In this document: positions 33,172-42,001 of the stretch, piece after piece
Numbering within the stretch: the stretch's first letter is position 1
Layout of the letters: each line of letters begins with the position of its first letter
NCBI GenBank assembly: GCA_020633465.1
Contig: JACKDN010000005.1
Location: forward strand, 186,001 to 250,000
DNA: 64,000 nucleotides
Reading direction: 5' to 3'
DNA from: Myxococcales bacterium
GTDB taxonomy: Bacteria > Myxococcota_A > Bradymonadia > UBA7976 > UBA1532
Translations under genes and position numbers: made by a program
The notes under the pieces: model-generated
Told to the model about the DNA's origin: nothing
The model's input: only the letters and a program-made list of their open reading frames with translations
The model's database searches: none

Positions 33172-34673
33172 GGGGCGGGCAGGACGACGTGGAAGGCCGA
33201 GCCCGTGGCGCCGTCCGACTCGACCCACACGCGCCCGCCGTGGCGGCCGATCACCCGGGTCACGATGCCCAGGCCGAGGCCCGACCCTTCGATCTGGTCG
33301 CGCGTGTGCAGCCGGTGGAACAGGCCGAAGATGCGCGTGTGCTGGTCTTCGGGGACGCCCCGCCCCTCGTCCTCGACGACGACGTGCACCGTGCCCGGCT
33401 CGGCGTCCGCCGCGTAGACCCGCACGACGCAGGGCCGATCCGGCCGGCGGTACTTGATCGCGTTGCTCAGCAGGTTCGCGAACACGTCGACCAGCCGGTC
33501 GAAGTCACCGTCCGCGGTGGGCAGGCCGTCGGCCACCTCGACCCGGGCGTCCGCCTCGTGCACCAGGGCCTCGAGCCCCTGATGGGCCGCGCGCACCACG
33601 ACGTTGAGGTCGCAGGCCTCGCGCACGAGCTCCATCTTGCCCACCTTCACCACCTGCAGCAGATCCTGCACCAGGCGGCTCAGCCGGTCGGCGTTGACCT
33701 CGATGCGCTGCAGGAAGTGGCGGGAGTCGGGCTCGATGTCCGGGTTGTCCTCGATGAGCATCCGGGCGAAGCGCCGGATGTTCAGGAGCGGCCCCTTCAT
33801 GTCGTGCGACGCGGTGTAGACGAAGGCCTCCATCTCCTCGGTGCGCTCGCCCAGCAGCGCGGCGCGCCGCCGCAGCTCCTCCTCGAGCGCCCAGGTGGCC
33901 GTCTCGTCGCGGAACACCGCCAGGCCGCCGGTGATGAGCCCGCCGGGCGCCTCGAGGGGCACCGCCTCGAGCGCCAGCATCCGCGGCTGCGCCGACGCCT
34001 CCGGGGTCAGCTGGAAGCGCGCGCTGGCCACCTGCTCGCCGTGCACCGCGGCGCGGTACAGGGGGTGCGTCTCGTGCGCCACCGGCCGCCCCTCGGCGTC
34101 GTGCACCCGGTAGACGCCGGCCGGCGTGGCCAGCCCACCGAGGATGGTGCGGCCGGCCTCGTTGAGGCGCACCACCTGGCCCGCCGGATCGGCGATGGCC
34201 AGGCCGGTGGTCGCCGTCTCGAAGACGCGATCGAGCTCGGCCGTGCGGGCGGCCAGGGCGTCGTTCTGCCGGCGGAAGGTGCGGCGCAGATAGCTGAGGG
34301 CCGCCATGTTGTCGACGCGCGCGGCGACGAGCGGGGGCGGCGCGTCGAGGGCCACGACGTCGCGCAGCCCCCCGTCGAGCAGCGCCTGCGCGGCCGCCGC
34401 GGCCGGCGTCGTGGGCGCGGCGGCCATCAGCGGCACGTAGCGGGTGGTCTCGGCGTCGGCCAGGGCGCGCACCCAGCCGAGGGTCGTCTCGATGCCGGCC
34501 TCGAGGCCGAAGACGACCACGTCGGGGCGGGCCGCCGCCACGCGCTGCGCCAGGCTGCCGGCGGTCGACCAGTCGCGGGGCGGCGCCACCGGCGTCTGGT
34601 GCGCCGCGCGCAGCACGTCTTCGAGCGTGCGCTGCGCGGCGGGATCGTCCATCAGCAGAAGGATGCGGGACAC
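33168..34673 (-). CDS. Histidine kinase with receiver-like and PAS domains
   Basis: 501 residues from GTG. An N-terminal receiver-like segment (ILLLMDDPAAQRTLEDVL, about 1-120) is followed by a PAS domain (about 145-255). A HisKA region carries the phospho-acceptor His in VYTASHDMKGPLLNIRRFARML, and a HATPase domain has N-box LLSNAIKY and G boxes DEGRGVPED and GSGLGLGI. This is the phytochrome-like kinase subclass. No TM helix, so cytoplasmic sensing. The receiver-like part may lack a phospho-accepting Asp, since the expected position reads VVVFGLEAG. The partner regulator is not adjacent; the gene is coupled to the downstream rhomboid protease. Confidence 0.88.
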   Translation of the reverse strand: MSRILLLMDDPAAQRTLEDVLRAAHQTPVAPPRDWSTAGSLAQRVAAARPDVVVFGLEAGIETTLGWVRALADAETTRYVPLMAAAPTTPAAAAAQALLDGGLRDVVALDAPPPLVAARVDNMAALSYLRRTFRRQNDALAARTAELDRVFETATTGLAIADPAGQVVRLNEAGRTILGGLATPAGVYRVHDAEGRPVAHETHPLYRAAVHGEQVASARFQLTPEASAQPRMLALEAVPLEAPGGLITGGLAVFRDETATWALEEELRRRAALLGERTEEMEAFVYTASHDMKGPLLNIRRFARMLIEDNPDIEPDSRHFLQRIEVNADRLSRLVQDLLQVVKVGKMELVREACDLNVVVRAAHQGLEALVHEADARVEVADGLPTADGDFDRLVDVFANLLSNAIKYRRPDRPCVVRVYAADAEPGTVHVVVEDEGRGVPEDQHTRIFGLFHRLHTRDQIEGSGLGLGIVTRVIGRHGGRVWVESDGATGSAFHVVLPAP

Positions 34674-34716
34674 GGCGCGCCTCGTCCTGGGACCGGGGTC
34701 CGTTGGAGCCGGCGCC

Positions 34717-34745
34717 AGGATAGGCGCAAAGGCGCCGCGCGCAAA
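34717..34745 (-). promoter_or_regulatory. Promoter-like hexamers upstream of the kinase
   Basis: Minus-strand TTTGCG (34740-34745) and TATCCT (34717-34722) separated by 17 bases, about 45 bases before the GTG at 34673. Confidence 0.4.
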
Positions 34746-34788
34746 GTCGCGCGCTCTCGGGGCGGCGGGGGCGGGCGCTCGACGGGGT

Positions 34789-35268
34789 TCAGTGCCCCAG
34801 CTTGCGCACCTCGAGGGCGGTGGCCACGAGGCGCAGCTCGTGGGCCGGGATGGCCTCGACGGTCGAGCCGGCGTCGTCGGCGAGGTGCTTGCGCTCGGCC
34901 TCGCTGAGCGTCTTCACCTCGACGGTGCCCTCGACCAGCGCGGCGTTGCCCTGCGAGTCGAGCGGGGCGAAGAAGCCGTAGTCCTTGAAGGTGATGCGCG
35001 CCCGCGCCGCCGGCGTGGTGCCCGCGAGCGTCATCCAGCAGCCCTTCTTGCGGCACACCTGCTTGATGGTGCCCGCGACCTTGACGGTCTTGCCCGCGAA
35101 GTCGTCGGGCTTGGCCGCCACGTCGTCGAGCGTGATCTGCTCCTTCAGGGTGAAGGCCGCGCCGCGGTGCACGACGGCCTGCTGCCCCATCAGGTTGGCC
35201 GCCGGCGCGGCGGCCGCGGGCTGGCTGGACGGGGCGAAGAGCGCGATGACCAGAAGGATGCTCGTCAT
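34789..35268 (-). CDS. DUF4920 domain protein, exported
   Basis: 159 residues, ATG behind GGAGGTCCCCC. An N-terminal hydrophobic segment (ILLVIALFAPSSQPAAAA) is a signal peptide. The mature part follows the OB-like DUF4920 pattern: ITLDDVAAKPDDFAGKTVKVAGTIKQVCRKKGCWMTL, then RITFKDYGFFAPLDSQG and a C-terminal helix-rich tail. The CRKKGCWM pair of Cys is conserved in the family and could bind metal or form a disulfide. Function of the family is unknown. It has its own promoter and sits between the mrfAB unit and the kinase gene. Confidence 0.82.
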   Translation of the reverse strand: MTSILLVIALFAPSSQPAAAAPAANLMGQQAVVHRGAAFTLKEQITLDDVAAKPDDFAGKTVKVAGTIKQVCRKKGCWMTLAGTTPAARARITFKDYGFFAPLDSQGNAALVEGTVEVKTLSEAERKHLADDAGSTVEAIPAHELRLVATALEVRKLGH

Positions 35269-35296
35269 GGGGGACCTCCGACGGTTGCCGCTGCGG

Positions 35297-35326
35297 CGTT
35301 TAGCACGCCCGGTTCGGGTGGTTCAA
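35297..35326 (-). promoter_or_regulatory. Promoter for the DUF4920 gene
   Basis: Minus-strand TTGAAC (35321-35326) and TAAACG (35297-35302) with an 18-base spacer, about 28 bases before the ATG at 35268. The -35 overlaps the 3' end of mrfB. Confidence 0.5.
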
Positions 35327-36965
35327 CTCGGGCGCTCGCGGGCGACGCGCCGGGCGACGCGCTGGGCGCCGCGCCGCGCGCGTTCGGCCGCCTCGGGCAC
35401 GCTGGCGGCGGCGGCGTAGACGCGGGCCGCGAAGGCCCACTCGCCCGCGCGCTCGGCCTGACGGGCCAGGCCCAGGGCGCAGTCGGGATCGTGCAGCACG
35501 CCGCCCTCGACGCGCTCCACGCGGTCGAGCAGGGCGTCCACCAGGGTGACCATCGACAGGATGTCGTCGCGGTTGTGCGCGACGATCGGCAACAGCGGCG
35601 CGGGATCGTCACCGAACAGATAGCCGCGGTAGCGCCGCGGCGCCTCGCTGCCCGGCGCGTCGTCCACGCGGGTCAGCCCCAGCAGGTGCCGCTCGACCGT
35701 CGCCAGGCGACAGTCGGGCAGGCGATGCTTCAGCAGGCGGCGCACGGCGGTCAGCAGGTCGAAGTGGCCCGCCAGATCGGCCGACGGATCACCCAGGCCC
35801 AGCCCGCGGTAGCGCACCTGCAGCAGGGGCAGGTCGAAGGCGCGGCCGTTGTAGGTGACCAGGTGGTCGGCGTCGGCCAGCCGCGCGCCGAAGTCGGCCA
35901 GCGCGGCCGGCTCGTCGTCGGGATCGCGCAGCAGCCACTGCTCGAGCACGAGCTGATCGCCGGCCACGTGGGCCGCCCCGATCAGGAAGGGCAGCGTGCC
36001 CATGGCGCGGGCGAGGCCGGTGGTCTCGAGGTCGACGAACAGGGCGCGGCGCAGATCGAAGGTGCGCAGATCGGCGTCGCCGCCCGCGATCGCGGCGGTG
36101 CCGCCGGCGCGCTCGAGCGCGGCCAGCAGCGGGCGGTCGCCGTGGCGCGCGTCCAGGTCGTAGCGGTGCACCACCACGAAGCACTCGCCGTGCGGCGTGG
36201 CGCGCACCTCGCCGGGCAACAGCGCCATCAGCCGGTGGGCCTGGGGGCCGTCGGGCAGGGTCGGCACGTCACCGCGGCGCAGGCGGGCGAGCTGCTCGGC
36301 CACGGTGGTCGGCGGGCTGGGCGGCGCGACGGTGGGGGCCAGGCCGGCCGAGGCGCGCAGGCCGGCGAGGCGGCCGGCGAGGGTGCGGTCGGCCGGCGCA
36401 TCGTCGGCCTCGGCGAGGGCGCGGCGCGCGGCGATGAAGGCCGCGTCGGCCGCGCGGCGGTCGCGGGCGGGGGCGCGGGCGCGGGTTCGGGGGCGGGGGT
36501 CGGGGCCGGCTGGGGCGCCGCGACGGCGGCCGGCGCGGTGGCCGGGGCTGTTCCGTTGCGGAGGGCGTCGATGCGGCGGCGGAGGGCGGACCAGTCGCTG
36601 GGGGGTGGGGCGGGGGGTGCTTGGGTCGGCGGTGCGGGCGTCGCGGCAGGGGACGGGCGGGGGGCCGGTGCGGGCGCCGGGTGGATCGGCGACGGCGACG
36701 GCGACGGCAACGGCAACGGCAACGCTGCGCTGGGTGCAGCTTGGTGCGGGGATGGGGGCGTCGCGGCAGGGGACGGGCGGGGGGGCGGTGCGGGCGCCGC
36801 GTGGTTCGGCGACGGCGACGCTGCGGTGGGTGCAGCTTGGTGCGGGGGCGCTGGGGCGGGAGCGGGTGCGTTCAGTGAGGGGGCATGGACGCTCAGGCGG
36901 GTGGCCTTCGCGGCGCGGCGGGCGCTCAGGCGTTGCAGGCGGCGGGCGACCTCGTCGGGCTTCAC
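35323..36965 (-). CDS. mrfB: MrfB-like DEDD exonuclease (YprB), frame broken in Pro-rich linker
   Basis: Two frames combine. Upstream frame: MKPDEVARRLQRLSARRAAKATRL, then a long Pro/Ala/Ser linker. Downstream frame, open back to about 36480 (DRRAADAAFIAARRALAEADD), holds the RNase H-like exonuclease: FVDLETTG (Asp/Glu metal ligands), LVTYNGRAFDLPLL and AHNRDDILSMV, followed by a TPR-like tail. In Bacillus subtilis MrfB is the nuclease partner of the MrfA helicase in mitomycin-adduct repair, and here it also follows mrfA, four bases apart. The one-base shift falls in a GC run near 36470-36500, so it could be an assembly error. If real, only the exonuclease frame could be made from an internal start. 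Confidence 0.75.
36647..36847 (-). repeat. Internal imperfect direct repeats in mrfB linker
   Basis: A segment of about 60-70 bases beginning at 36647 recurs from 36767 with few changes, and the intervening 30-base block at 36721 recurs at 36817. They code Pro/Ala/Ser-rich linker in mrfB and are the kind of tract in which assemblies lose frame. Confidence 0.7.
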
Positions 36966-36969
36966 GACC

Positions 36970-39273
36970 TCACCGGCGCAGGGCGGCGAGCACGCGGCGC
37001 GCGGTGCTTCGGCTGCGGGGCTGATCGGCCTCGTGGGCGATGGGCGCGGGGGCGCCGACGCAGCTCGGGCAGCCGTCGGCGCAGGGGCAGCCCGACAGGG
37101 CGGCGTCCACCGCGTCGAGCAGCGCGTCGGTCGTCTCGAACAGGTGCTCGTGGTAGCCCACGCCGCCCGGGTAGCGCTCGTACAGGTACACCGTGGGCAG
37201 ATCCTCGTCGGGCGCCGCCTCGCCCTCGGCCCCCACCAGCGCCGTGCCCAGATCGCCGCCGTCGCACATCAGGCGCACCGCCGCCACGCGGCGCGCGGCC
37301 TCGGCGATGCCCTCGAGCGCGTCGATCACCCGGTGCCGCGGCAGATCGCAGCGCAGCCCCAAGTCGGGCGCGGGCGCGATCCACCACGCCGTCGTGTGCA
37401 GCTCGTGCCCGGGCAGGTCGACCTCGCCGTAGCCCACGTTCTCGCCCGTGGCGAAGCGGATCTTCTTGAAGCCCACCACCCGCTCGAACACCCGCACCTC
37501 GCCGTGCCCTACCTCGGCCGCGGGCAGCCGCAGCGCCTCGAAGCACTCGAGCACCCGCACCCCGCCGTAGGTCATGGCGTCGGTGTAGTAGTCCACCTGC
37601 ACCGGGTCGACCAGCGCCCGCCGCCCGTCCCAGTCCAGGTGCTGCACCTGGTAGGTGCGCCCGCCCACGATGTAGATGGCCTGCGGATACAGCGTGCTGG
37701 CCGCCGAGTGATAGTCCACCTCGGCCACCACCGTGTGCTGGTGCTGCTGGTCGAGCACCGTGAAGTTGCCCTCGGCGATGCCGCGCAGGCCCACCTTCTG
37801 CGCCGGGTAGGGATCGGCCGCCCACTGCCAGCGCCGCGCGCCCCGGTGCACCAGCCGCTGGTTCGCCAGCCAGGCCAGCACCTCGGCCGTCGCCTCGGCG
37901 CCGAAGCCGCCGAAGCCCTCGCCCACCTGGAAGGGCAGCTCGAACGCCGCGCACTTCACGTGGTCGGCCACCACCAGCAGGTTGTCGGCGCGCACCCGCG
38001 CGTGCTCGGGCGTGCGCTCGAAGAGGTAGTCGGGGTGCGCGGACAGGTACTGATCGACCGGCTCGCTGCGCGCCACCAGCACCACCGACGCCGGGGCCTC
38101 CCGCCGGCCGGCCCGCCCGGCGCGCTGCAGCATGCTGGCCACCGTGCCCGGGTAGCCCGCCAGCACGCAGGCCTCGAGCTGCCCGATGTCGACCCCCAGC
38201 TCGAGCGCGCTGGTCGACACCACCGTCTGGATCTGCCCCGCCCGCAGCCCCGCCTCGACGCCGCGCCGGTGCTGCGGCAGGTAGCCCCCGCGATAGCCCG
38301 ACACCGACTCGGGATCGCCGCCGTCCGCCGCCACGTCGTCGCGCAGGTGCCGCGTCAGGCGCTCGACGTTCAGCCGGCTGTTGGTGAAGACGATGGTGGG
38401 GATGCCCTCGCGGGTCAGCGCCCGCGTCAGCCGCCGCGCCGCCTGCACGTAGCTCTGCCGGATGCCCCGCGCGCCGTCGACCAGCGGCGGGTTGTAGACG
38501 TAGAACGTGCGCGCCCCGCGCGGCGCGCCGCTGTCGGTCACCGCCGATACCGGCGCCTCGATCAGCGCCGCCGCGTGCTCGCCCGGGTTGGCGATGGTGG
38601 CCGAGCACAGCACGAACTGCGGCGACGCCCCGTGGAACGCCGCCACCCGCTTCAGCCGCCGCAGCACGTTGGCCACGTGGCTGCCGAACACCCCGCGGTA
38701 GGTGTGCACCTCGTCGAGCACGACGTAGCGCAGCCCGGCGAAGAAGCCGTGCCACCGATCGTGGTTGGGCAGGATGCCCGCGTGCAGCATGTCCGGGTTG
38801 CTGACCACCACGCGCGCCGCCGAGCGGATGGCGCGCCGCGCGTCCGAGGGGGTGTCGCCGTCGTAGGCGTGCGCGCCGACGTCGATGCCGCAGGCGGCCG
38901 CCAGCGCGTCCACCGCCGCCACCTGATCGTGGGCCAGCGCCTTGGTGGGGAACAGGTACAGCGCCCGGCTGTCCGGCGCCTCGTCGAGGGCCGACAGCGT
39001 CGCCGCGTTGTACACCAGCGTCTTGCCGCTGGCGGTCGGCGTGGCGACCACGACGTGCCGGCCCTCGCCCACGTGGGCCAGCGCCTCGGCCTGGTGCGCG
39101 TACAGCGGCAGCATGCCGCGCGCCTCGAGCCCGCCGCGCACCCGGGCGCTCAGCCAGCCGGGCGTCGGCCCCTGCCGCGCCGGCCGCGCCGCCTCGTGGT
39201 GCCGCGCCACGAAGGGCGCCCCGCGCGTCGGATGATCGGCCCAGCGATCGAGGATGTGGTCGGCCCGGCTCAT
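36970..39273 (-). CDS. mrfA: MrfA-like DEAD/DEAH helicase with DUF1998 zinc domain
   Basis: 767 residues from the ATG at 39273 (an in-frame GTG nine bases upstream is inside the palindrome). Superfamily 2 motifs: TPTASGKTLVY (Walker A), DEVH, CSATIANP, QRAGRAGR, and ELGVDIG in motif V. The C-terminal DUF1998 region ends with a four-Cys cluster (CPCADGCPSC) that binds zinc in the family. Unwinds DNA around mitomycin lesions in B. subtilis together with MrfB. The downstream gene is the MrfB nuclease, the same order as yprA-yprB. Expression is probably DNA-damage induced, given the LexA-like palindrome immediately upstream. Confidence 0.93.
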   Translation of the reverse strand: MSRADHILDRWADHPTRGAPFVARHHEAARPARQGPTPGWLSARVRGGLEARGMLPLYAHQAEALAHVGEGRHVVVATPTASGKTLVYNAATLSALDEAPDSRALYLFPTKALAHDQVAAVDALAAACGIDVGAHAYDGDTPSDARRAIRSAARVVVSNPDMLHAGILPNHDRWHGFFAGLRYVVLDEVHTYRGVFGSHVANVLRRLKRVAAFHGASPQFVLCSATIANPGEHAAALIEAPVSAVTDSGAPRGARTFYVYNPPLVDGARGIRQSYVQAARRLTRALTREGIPTIVFTNSRLNVERLTRHLRDDVAADGGDPESVSGYRGGYLPQHRRGVEAGLRAGQIQTVVSTSALELGVDIGQLEACVLAGYPGTVASMLQRAGRAGRREAPASVVLVARSEPVDQYLSAHPDYLFERTPEHARVRADNLLVVADHVKCAAFELPFQVGEGFGGFGAEATAEVLAWLANQRLVHRGARRWQWAADPYPAQKVGLRGIAEGNFTVLDQQHQHTVVAEVDYHSAASTLYPQAIYIVGGRTYQVQHLDWDGRRALVDPVQVDYYTDAMTYGGVRVLECFEALRLPAAEVGHGEVRVFERVVGFKKIRFATGENVGYGEVDLPGHELHTTAWWIAPAPDLGLRCDLPRHRVIDALEGIAEAARRVAAVRLMCDGGDLGTALVGAEGEAAPDEDLPTVYLYERYPGGVGYHEHLFETTDALLDAVDAALSGCPCADGCPSCVGAPAPIAHEADQPRSRSTARRVLAALRR

Positions 39274-39276
39274 CGC

Positions 39277-39304
39277 GCGCACCTGAACATTCCTTCAGGT
39301 GCGC
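39277..39304 (-). promoter_or_regulatory. 28-bp palindrome, LexA-box-like operator of mrfAB
   Basis: Perfect 11-base arms GCGCACCTGAA/TTCAGGTGCGC with a six-base spacer, ending three bases before the mrfA ATG. The core CTGAACATTCCTTCAGG matches 16 of 17 positions of the Myxococcus xanthus LexA consensus as I recall it (CTRHAMRYBYGTTCAGS). No U-tract, so a terminator is unlikely. Confidence 0.6.
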
Positions 39305-39335
39305 ACCCTAGCCCACGGGACGACGCCGATCAACG

Positions 39336-40928
39336 TCAGGGCAGCGGCCCGGTCAGCGAGCGCGGCAGGCGCGGCGGCCGCACGGGCAGGCGCACGGTGA
39401 AGGTGGCCCCCTCACCGGGCCGCCCCCGCGCGCTCAGGCTGCCGCGGTGGCGCTCGGCCACCTCGCGGCAGATGGCCAGCCCCACGCCCGTGCCGGGGTA
39501 GTCCCGGCGCCCGTGCAGGCGCCGGAAGGGCTCGAAGATGTGCTCGGCGTGCGCCGCGTCGAAGCCGATGCCGTCGTCGATCACCTCGACGATCGCCAGG
39601 CTGCGCTCCACCCGCCCGCGCACCGCGATGGTCGGCGCGCGGTTCGGGTGCCGGTACTTGATCGCGTTGCTCAGCAGGTTCTGGAAGAGCATGCGCAGCT
39701 GGGTCGCGTCGCCCAGCACCACCGGCAGGCCCCGCAGCTCGACCGTCGCGCCGGCCTCGGCCACCGCCACCTGCAGGTCGTCGAGCACGCCGTCGATCAG
39801 CGCCCTCAGGTCGACCTGATCGGCCCGCAGCGGCTGCGTCCGCACGCGGCTGTAGTCGAGCAGATCGGCCACCAGCCCCCGCATGCGCACCGCCGCGTCG
39901 CCGATCACGTCGAGGAAGCTGGCCGCCTCGCCCCCGGCGTCCTCGGCCTCGCCCAGCTCCTCGCGCAGCAGATCGGCGAAGAGCTGGATCTTGCGCAGGG
40001 GCTCCTGCAGGTCGTGCGACGCGATCCACGCGAAGCGCTCGAGATCGCGGTTCGAGCGCGACAGGTCCGCGACGAACCGGGCGTGCTCGGCCTCGCGCGC
40101 GCGGCGCTCGCGCACGTCGTACGCGAACGAGATGAACAGCCGCTCGCCCTCCCAGTCGACGGCCGCCACGCTGACGTCGACCGCCACCTCCTCGCCGTCG
40201 GGCCGGCGGTAGGCCGTCTCGTGCAGCTCGGGCACGTCCACCACCATGGCCCGCCAATCCGCTTCGAGATCCTGGGTCGCCGCCCGCCGATCGATGGTGA
40301 CCAGGCTGCGCCCCAGCACGGCGGGCCGCTGCTGGCCCAGCAGCGCGCAGGTGCGCTGGTTGACGTCCAGGATGCGGCCGGCCGCGTCGTGCAGCACGAA
40401 GGCGCCGGCCGCGTGCTCGACCAGCTGGCGGAAGCGGCGCTGGTAGGCCTCGCGGTGGGCCCCCATCCGGTCGCGGTGGCCCACCTCGCGCAGGATGGCC
40501 AGGAAGCGGCGGTCGCCGGTGTCCGCCGCGTCGTCGATGCGGGTCAGCCGCACCTCGACCGGCACCGGGCGCCCGCCCGGCGCCAGGGGCCGCCCCGCCA
40601 CGGTCACCGACTCGCCCACCTTCATCGCGCGCCAGGCCTGCTGGATGCCGAAGAGGTCGAAGTCGGGCTCGACGTCGGCGAGGCTCATGTGAAGCAGCAC
40701 CTCGCGGCTGCGCCCCAACAGACGACATGCCTGTGCGTTGGCCTCGAGGAACCGCCCGGTGTCGTCGTGCACGACGATGGCGTCGCCGGCGATCTCGAAG
40801 CGGCGCCGGTGATCGACCAGGCTGGCCTCGAGCTTGGCGACGCGGGCCTCCAACCGGCGCAGCTGCGCCGCGTCGTCTTCGGCCGCGCCCATGAGACGCA
40901 TCACCATCGATCCTGCTCCGAAGCTCAT
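39336..40928 (-). CDS. Dual-PAS histidine kinase
   Basis: 530 residues; ATG overlaps the DUF5995 stop (ATGA). A short coiled segment (LRRLEARVAKLEASLVDHRRRFE) leads into two PAS domains (about 45-165 and 175-285). HisKA contains the acceptor His in WIASHDLQEPLRKIQLFADLL, and HATPase has LLSNAIKY and VIDDGIGFD with GTGVGLAIC. No TM segment or periplasmic loop, so a cytoplasmic sensor. No response regulator gene is adjacent. The same phytochrome-like HisKA subclass as the kinase 33168-34673, suggesting related lineages. Confidence 0.9.
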   Translation of the reverse strand: MSFGAGSMVMRLMGAAEDDAAQLRRLEARVAKLEASLVDHRRRFEIAGDAIVVHDDTGRFLEANAQACRLLGRSREVLLHMSLADVEPDFDLFGIQQAWRAMKVGESVTVAGRPLAPGGRPVPVEVRLTRIDDAADTGDRRFLAILREVGHRDRMGAHREAYQRRFRQLVEHAAGAFVLHDAAGRILDVNQRTCALLGQQRPAVLGRSLVTIDRRAATQDLEADWRAMVVDVPELHETAYRRPDGEEVAVDVSVAAVDWEGERLFISFAYDVRERRAREAEHARFVADLSRSNRDLERFAWIASHDLQEPLRKIQLFADLLREELGEAEDAGGEAASFLDVIGDAAVRMRGLVADLLDYSRVRTQPLRADQVDLRALIDGVLDDLQVAVAEAGATVELRGLPVVLGDATQLRMLFQNLLSNAIKYRHPNRAPTIAVRGRVERSLAIVEVIDDGIGFDAAHAEHIFEPFRRLHGRRDYPGTGVGLAICREVAERHRGSLSARGRPGEGATFTVRLPVRPPRLPRSLTGPLP

Positions 40929-41881
40929 TCGGCGATCCCGAGCAGACCGCCGAGCAACCCGCCGGCCGCGCCGTCGTCGCGACCCTCGCAGTAGGCATCG
41001 CGCGCGGCCGGGCCGTCGAACAGACCGTAAGCGAAGGCGGCGCGCAAGGCCAGCCCGGCGAGCCACGCCTCGGCCTCGATGCTGCGCGCCACCAGCAGGC
41101 GGGCGGCGCCGTCGGGCGCCAGCGCCAGGGCCTCGGCGTTGCGCCAGGCCGCCTCGCGCATGGCCTGCAGCGTCAGGTTGAGGGCCGTGGCGTCCAGGGC
41201 GGTGCCCGGCAGATCGCCGCTTGCCAGGCTGGGATCGTAGCGCTCGGCGGCCTCGTCGAGCAGGCGGTCGGCGGCCGCCCGCAGGATGAGGTTGACCCGA
41301 TCGTGGTCGGTCTTGCGCGTGGCGCCGTCCGGCTTCGTGAGGCCGATGGCATACAGAACGAAAGGCAGATCGCGCTGGATGTGGGCGTTCATGCCCAGCA
41401 GCACGTTGCCCATGCCCTTCACCGCGCCCTGCTCGGCGGCGCGGAAGGCCACGCGCCAGGCGGGCGGCACCCGGGCCACGTCGCCCGCGGCCCAGGCGTC
41501 GTGCGCCTGGAAGTAGAAGTTCGCGAACAGGCGGTCCTGGTTGTTGACGAAGGCGTTGTCGGTGAAGAAGGCGGGATCCCGGACGAAGTCCCGGTACGTC
41601 TCGGTGGTGACGAGGTAGGTGAAGGCGAAGACCGCGTCGTGATCGCAGGCGGCGTCGAGAGGGCGCCAGCGGCGTCGCATGTCGCGGATGACGCCATCGA
41701 CACACCGCAGGCTGCCATCACAGGCCCGGACGCCGTCGCTGGGCGGCACGGGCAGCGCGGGCAGCAGATCGGCGGCGGGCACGTAGTAGAGGGGCCCGCC
41801 GTCGGCGAAGGGGTCGTCGGCGGCGCGGGCGCCGGGCGGCAGCGCGACCAGCAATCCGATGAGAGCGATGGCAACGCGCAT
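40925..41881 (-). CDS. DUF5995 family exported protein
   Basis: 318 residues from the ATG at 41881 behind GAGGAGG. Signal peptide MRVAIALIGLLVALPPGARA. The region CDHDAVFAFTYLVTTETYRDFVRD with NAFVNNQDRLFANFYF, and later HIQRDLPFVLYAIGL and TDHDRVN, matches the His/Asp-rich helical pattern I associate with DUF5995. Those His/Asp residues could form a metal site. Function unknown. It is translated together with the dual-PAS kinase gene, so it may be a periplasmic partner of that kinase. Confidence 0.65.
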   Translation of the reverse strand: MRVAIALIGLLVALPPGARAADDPFADGGPLYYVPAADLLPALPVPPSDGVRACDGSLRCVDGVIRDMRRRWRPLDAACDHDAVFAFTYLVTTETYRDFVRDPAFFTDNAFVNNQDRLFANFYFQAHDAWAAGDVARVPPAWRVAFRAAEQGAVKGMGNVLLGMNAHIQRDLPFVLYAIGLTKPDGATRKTDHDRVNLILRAAADRLLDEAAERYDPSLASGDLPGTALDATALNLTLQAMREAAWRNAEALALAPDGAARLLVARSIEAEAWLAGLALRAAFAYGLFDGPAARDAYCEGRDDGAAGGLLGGLLGIAE

Positions 41882-42001
41882 GGGGCCCCTCCTCAAAACT
41901 CCAATTCCGAACATAGTGACCCAACCGGCGCGGCGGCGCCAACCGAACTTGCCTCGGGGCGCCCGCGCCACAACACTCGACCGGACCGGACGGGGGACGA
42001 G

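Noticed and set aside
39277..39304. Palindrome as a terminator of the upstream PAS kinase gene
   Set aside because: No U-tract, placed right at the mrfA start, and its core fits an operator better; a dual role is not excluded.
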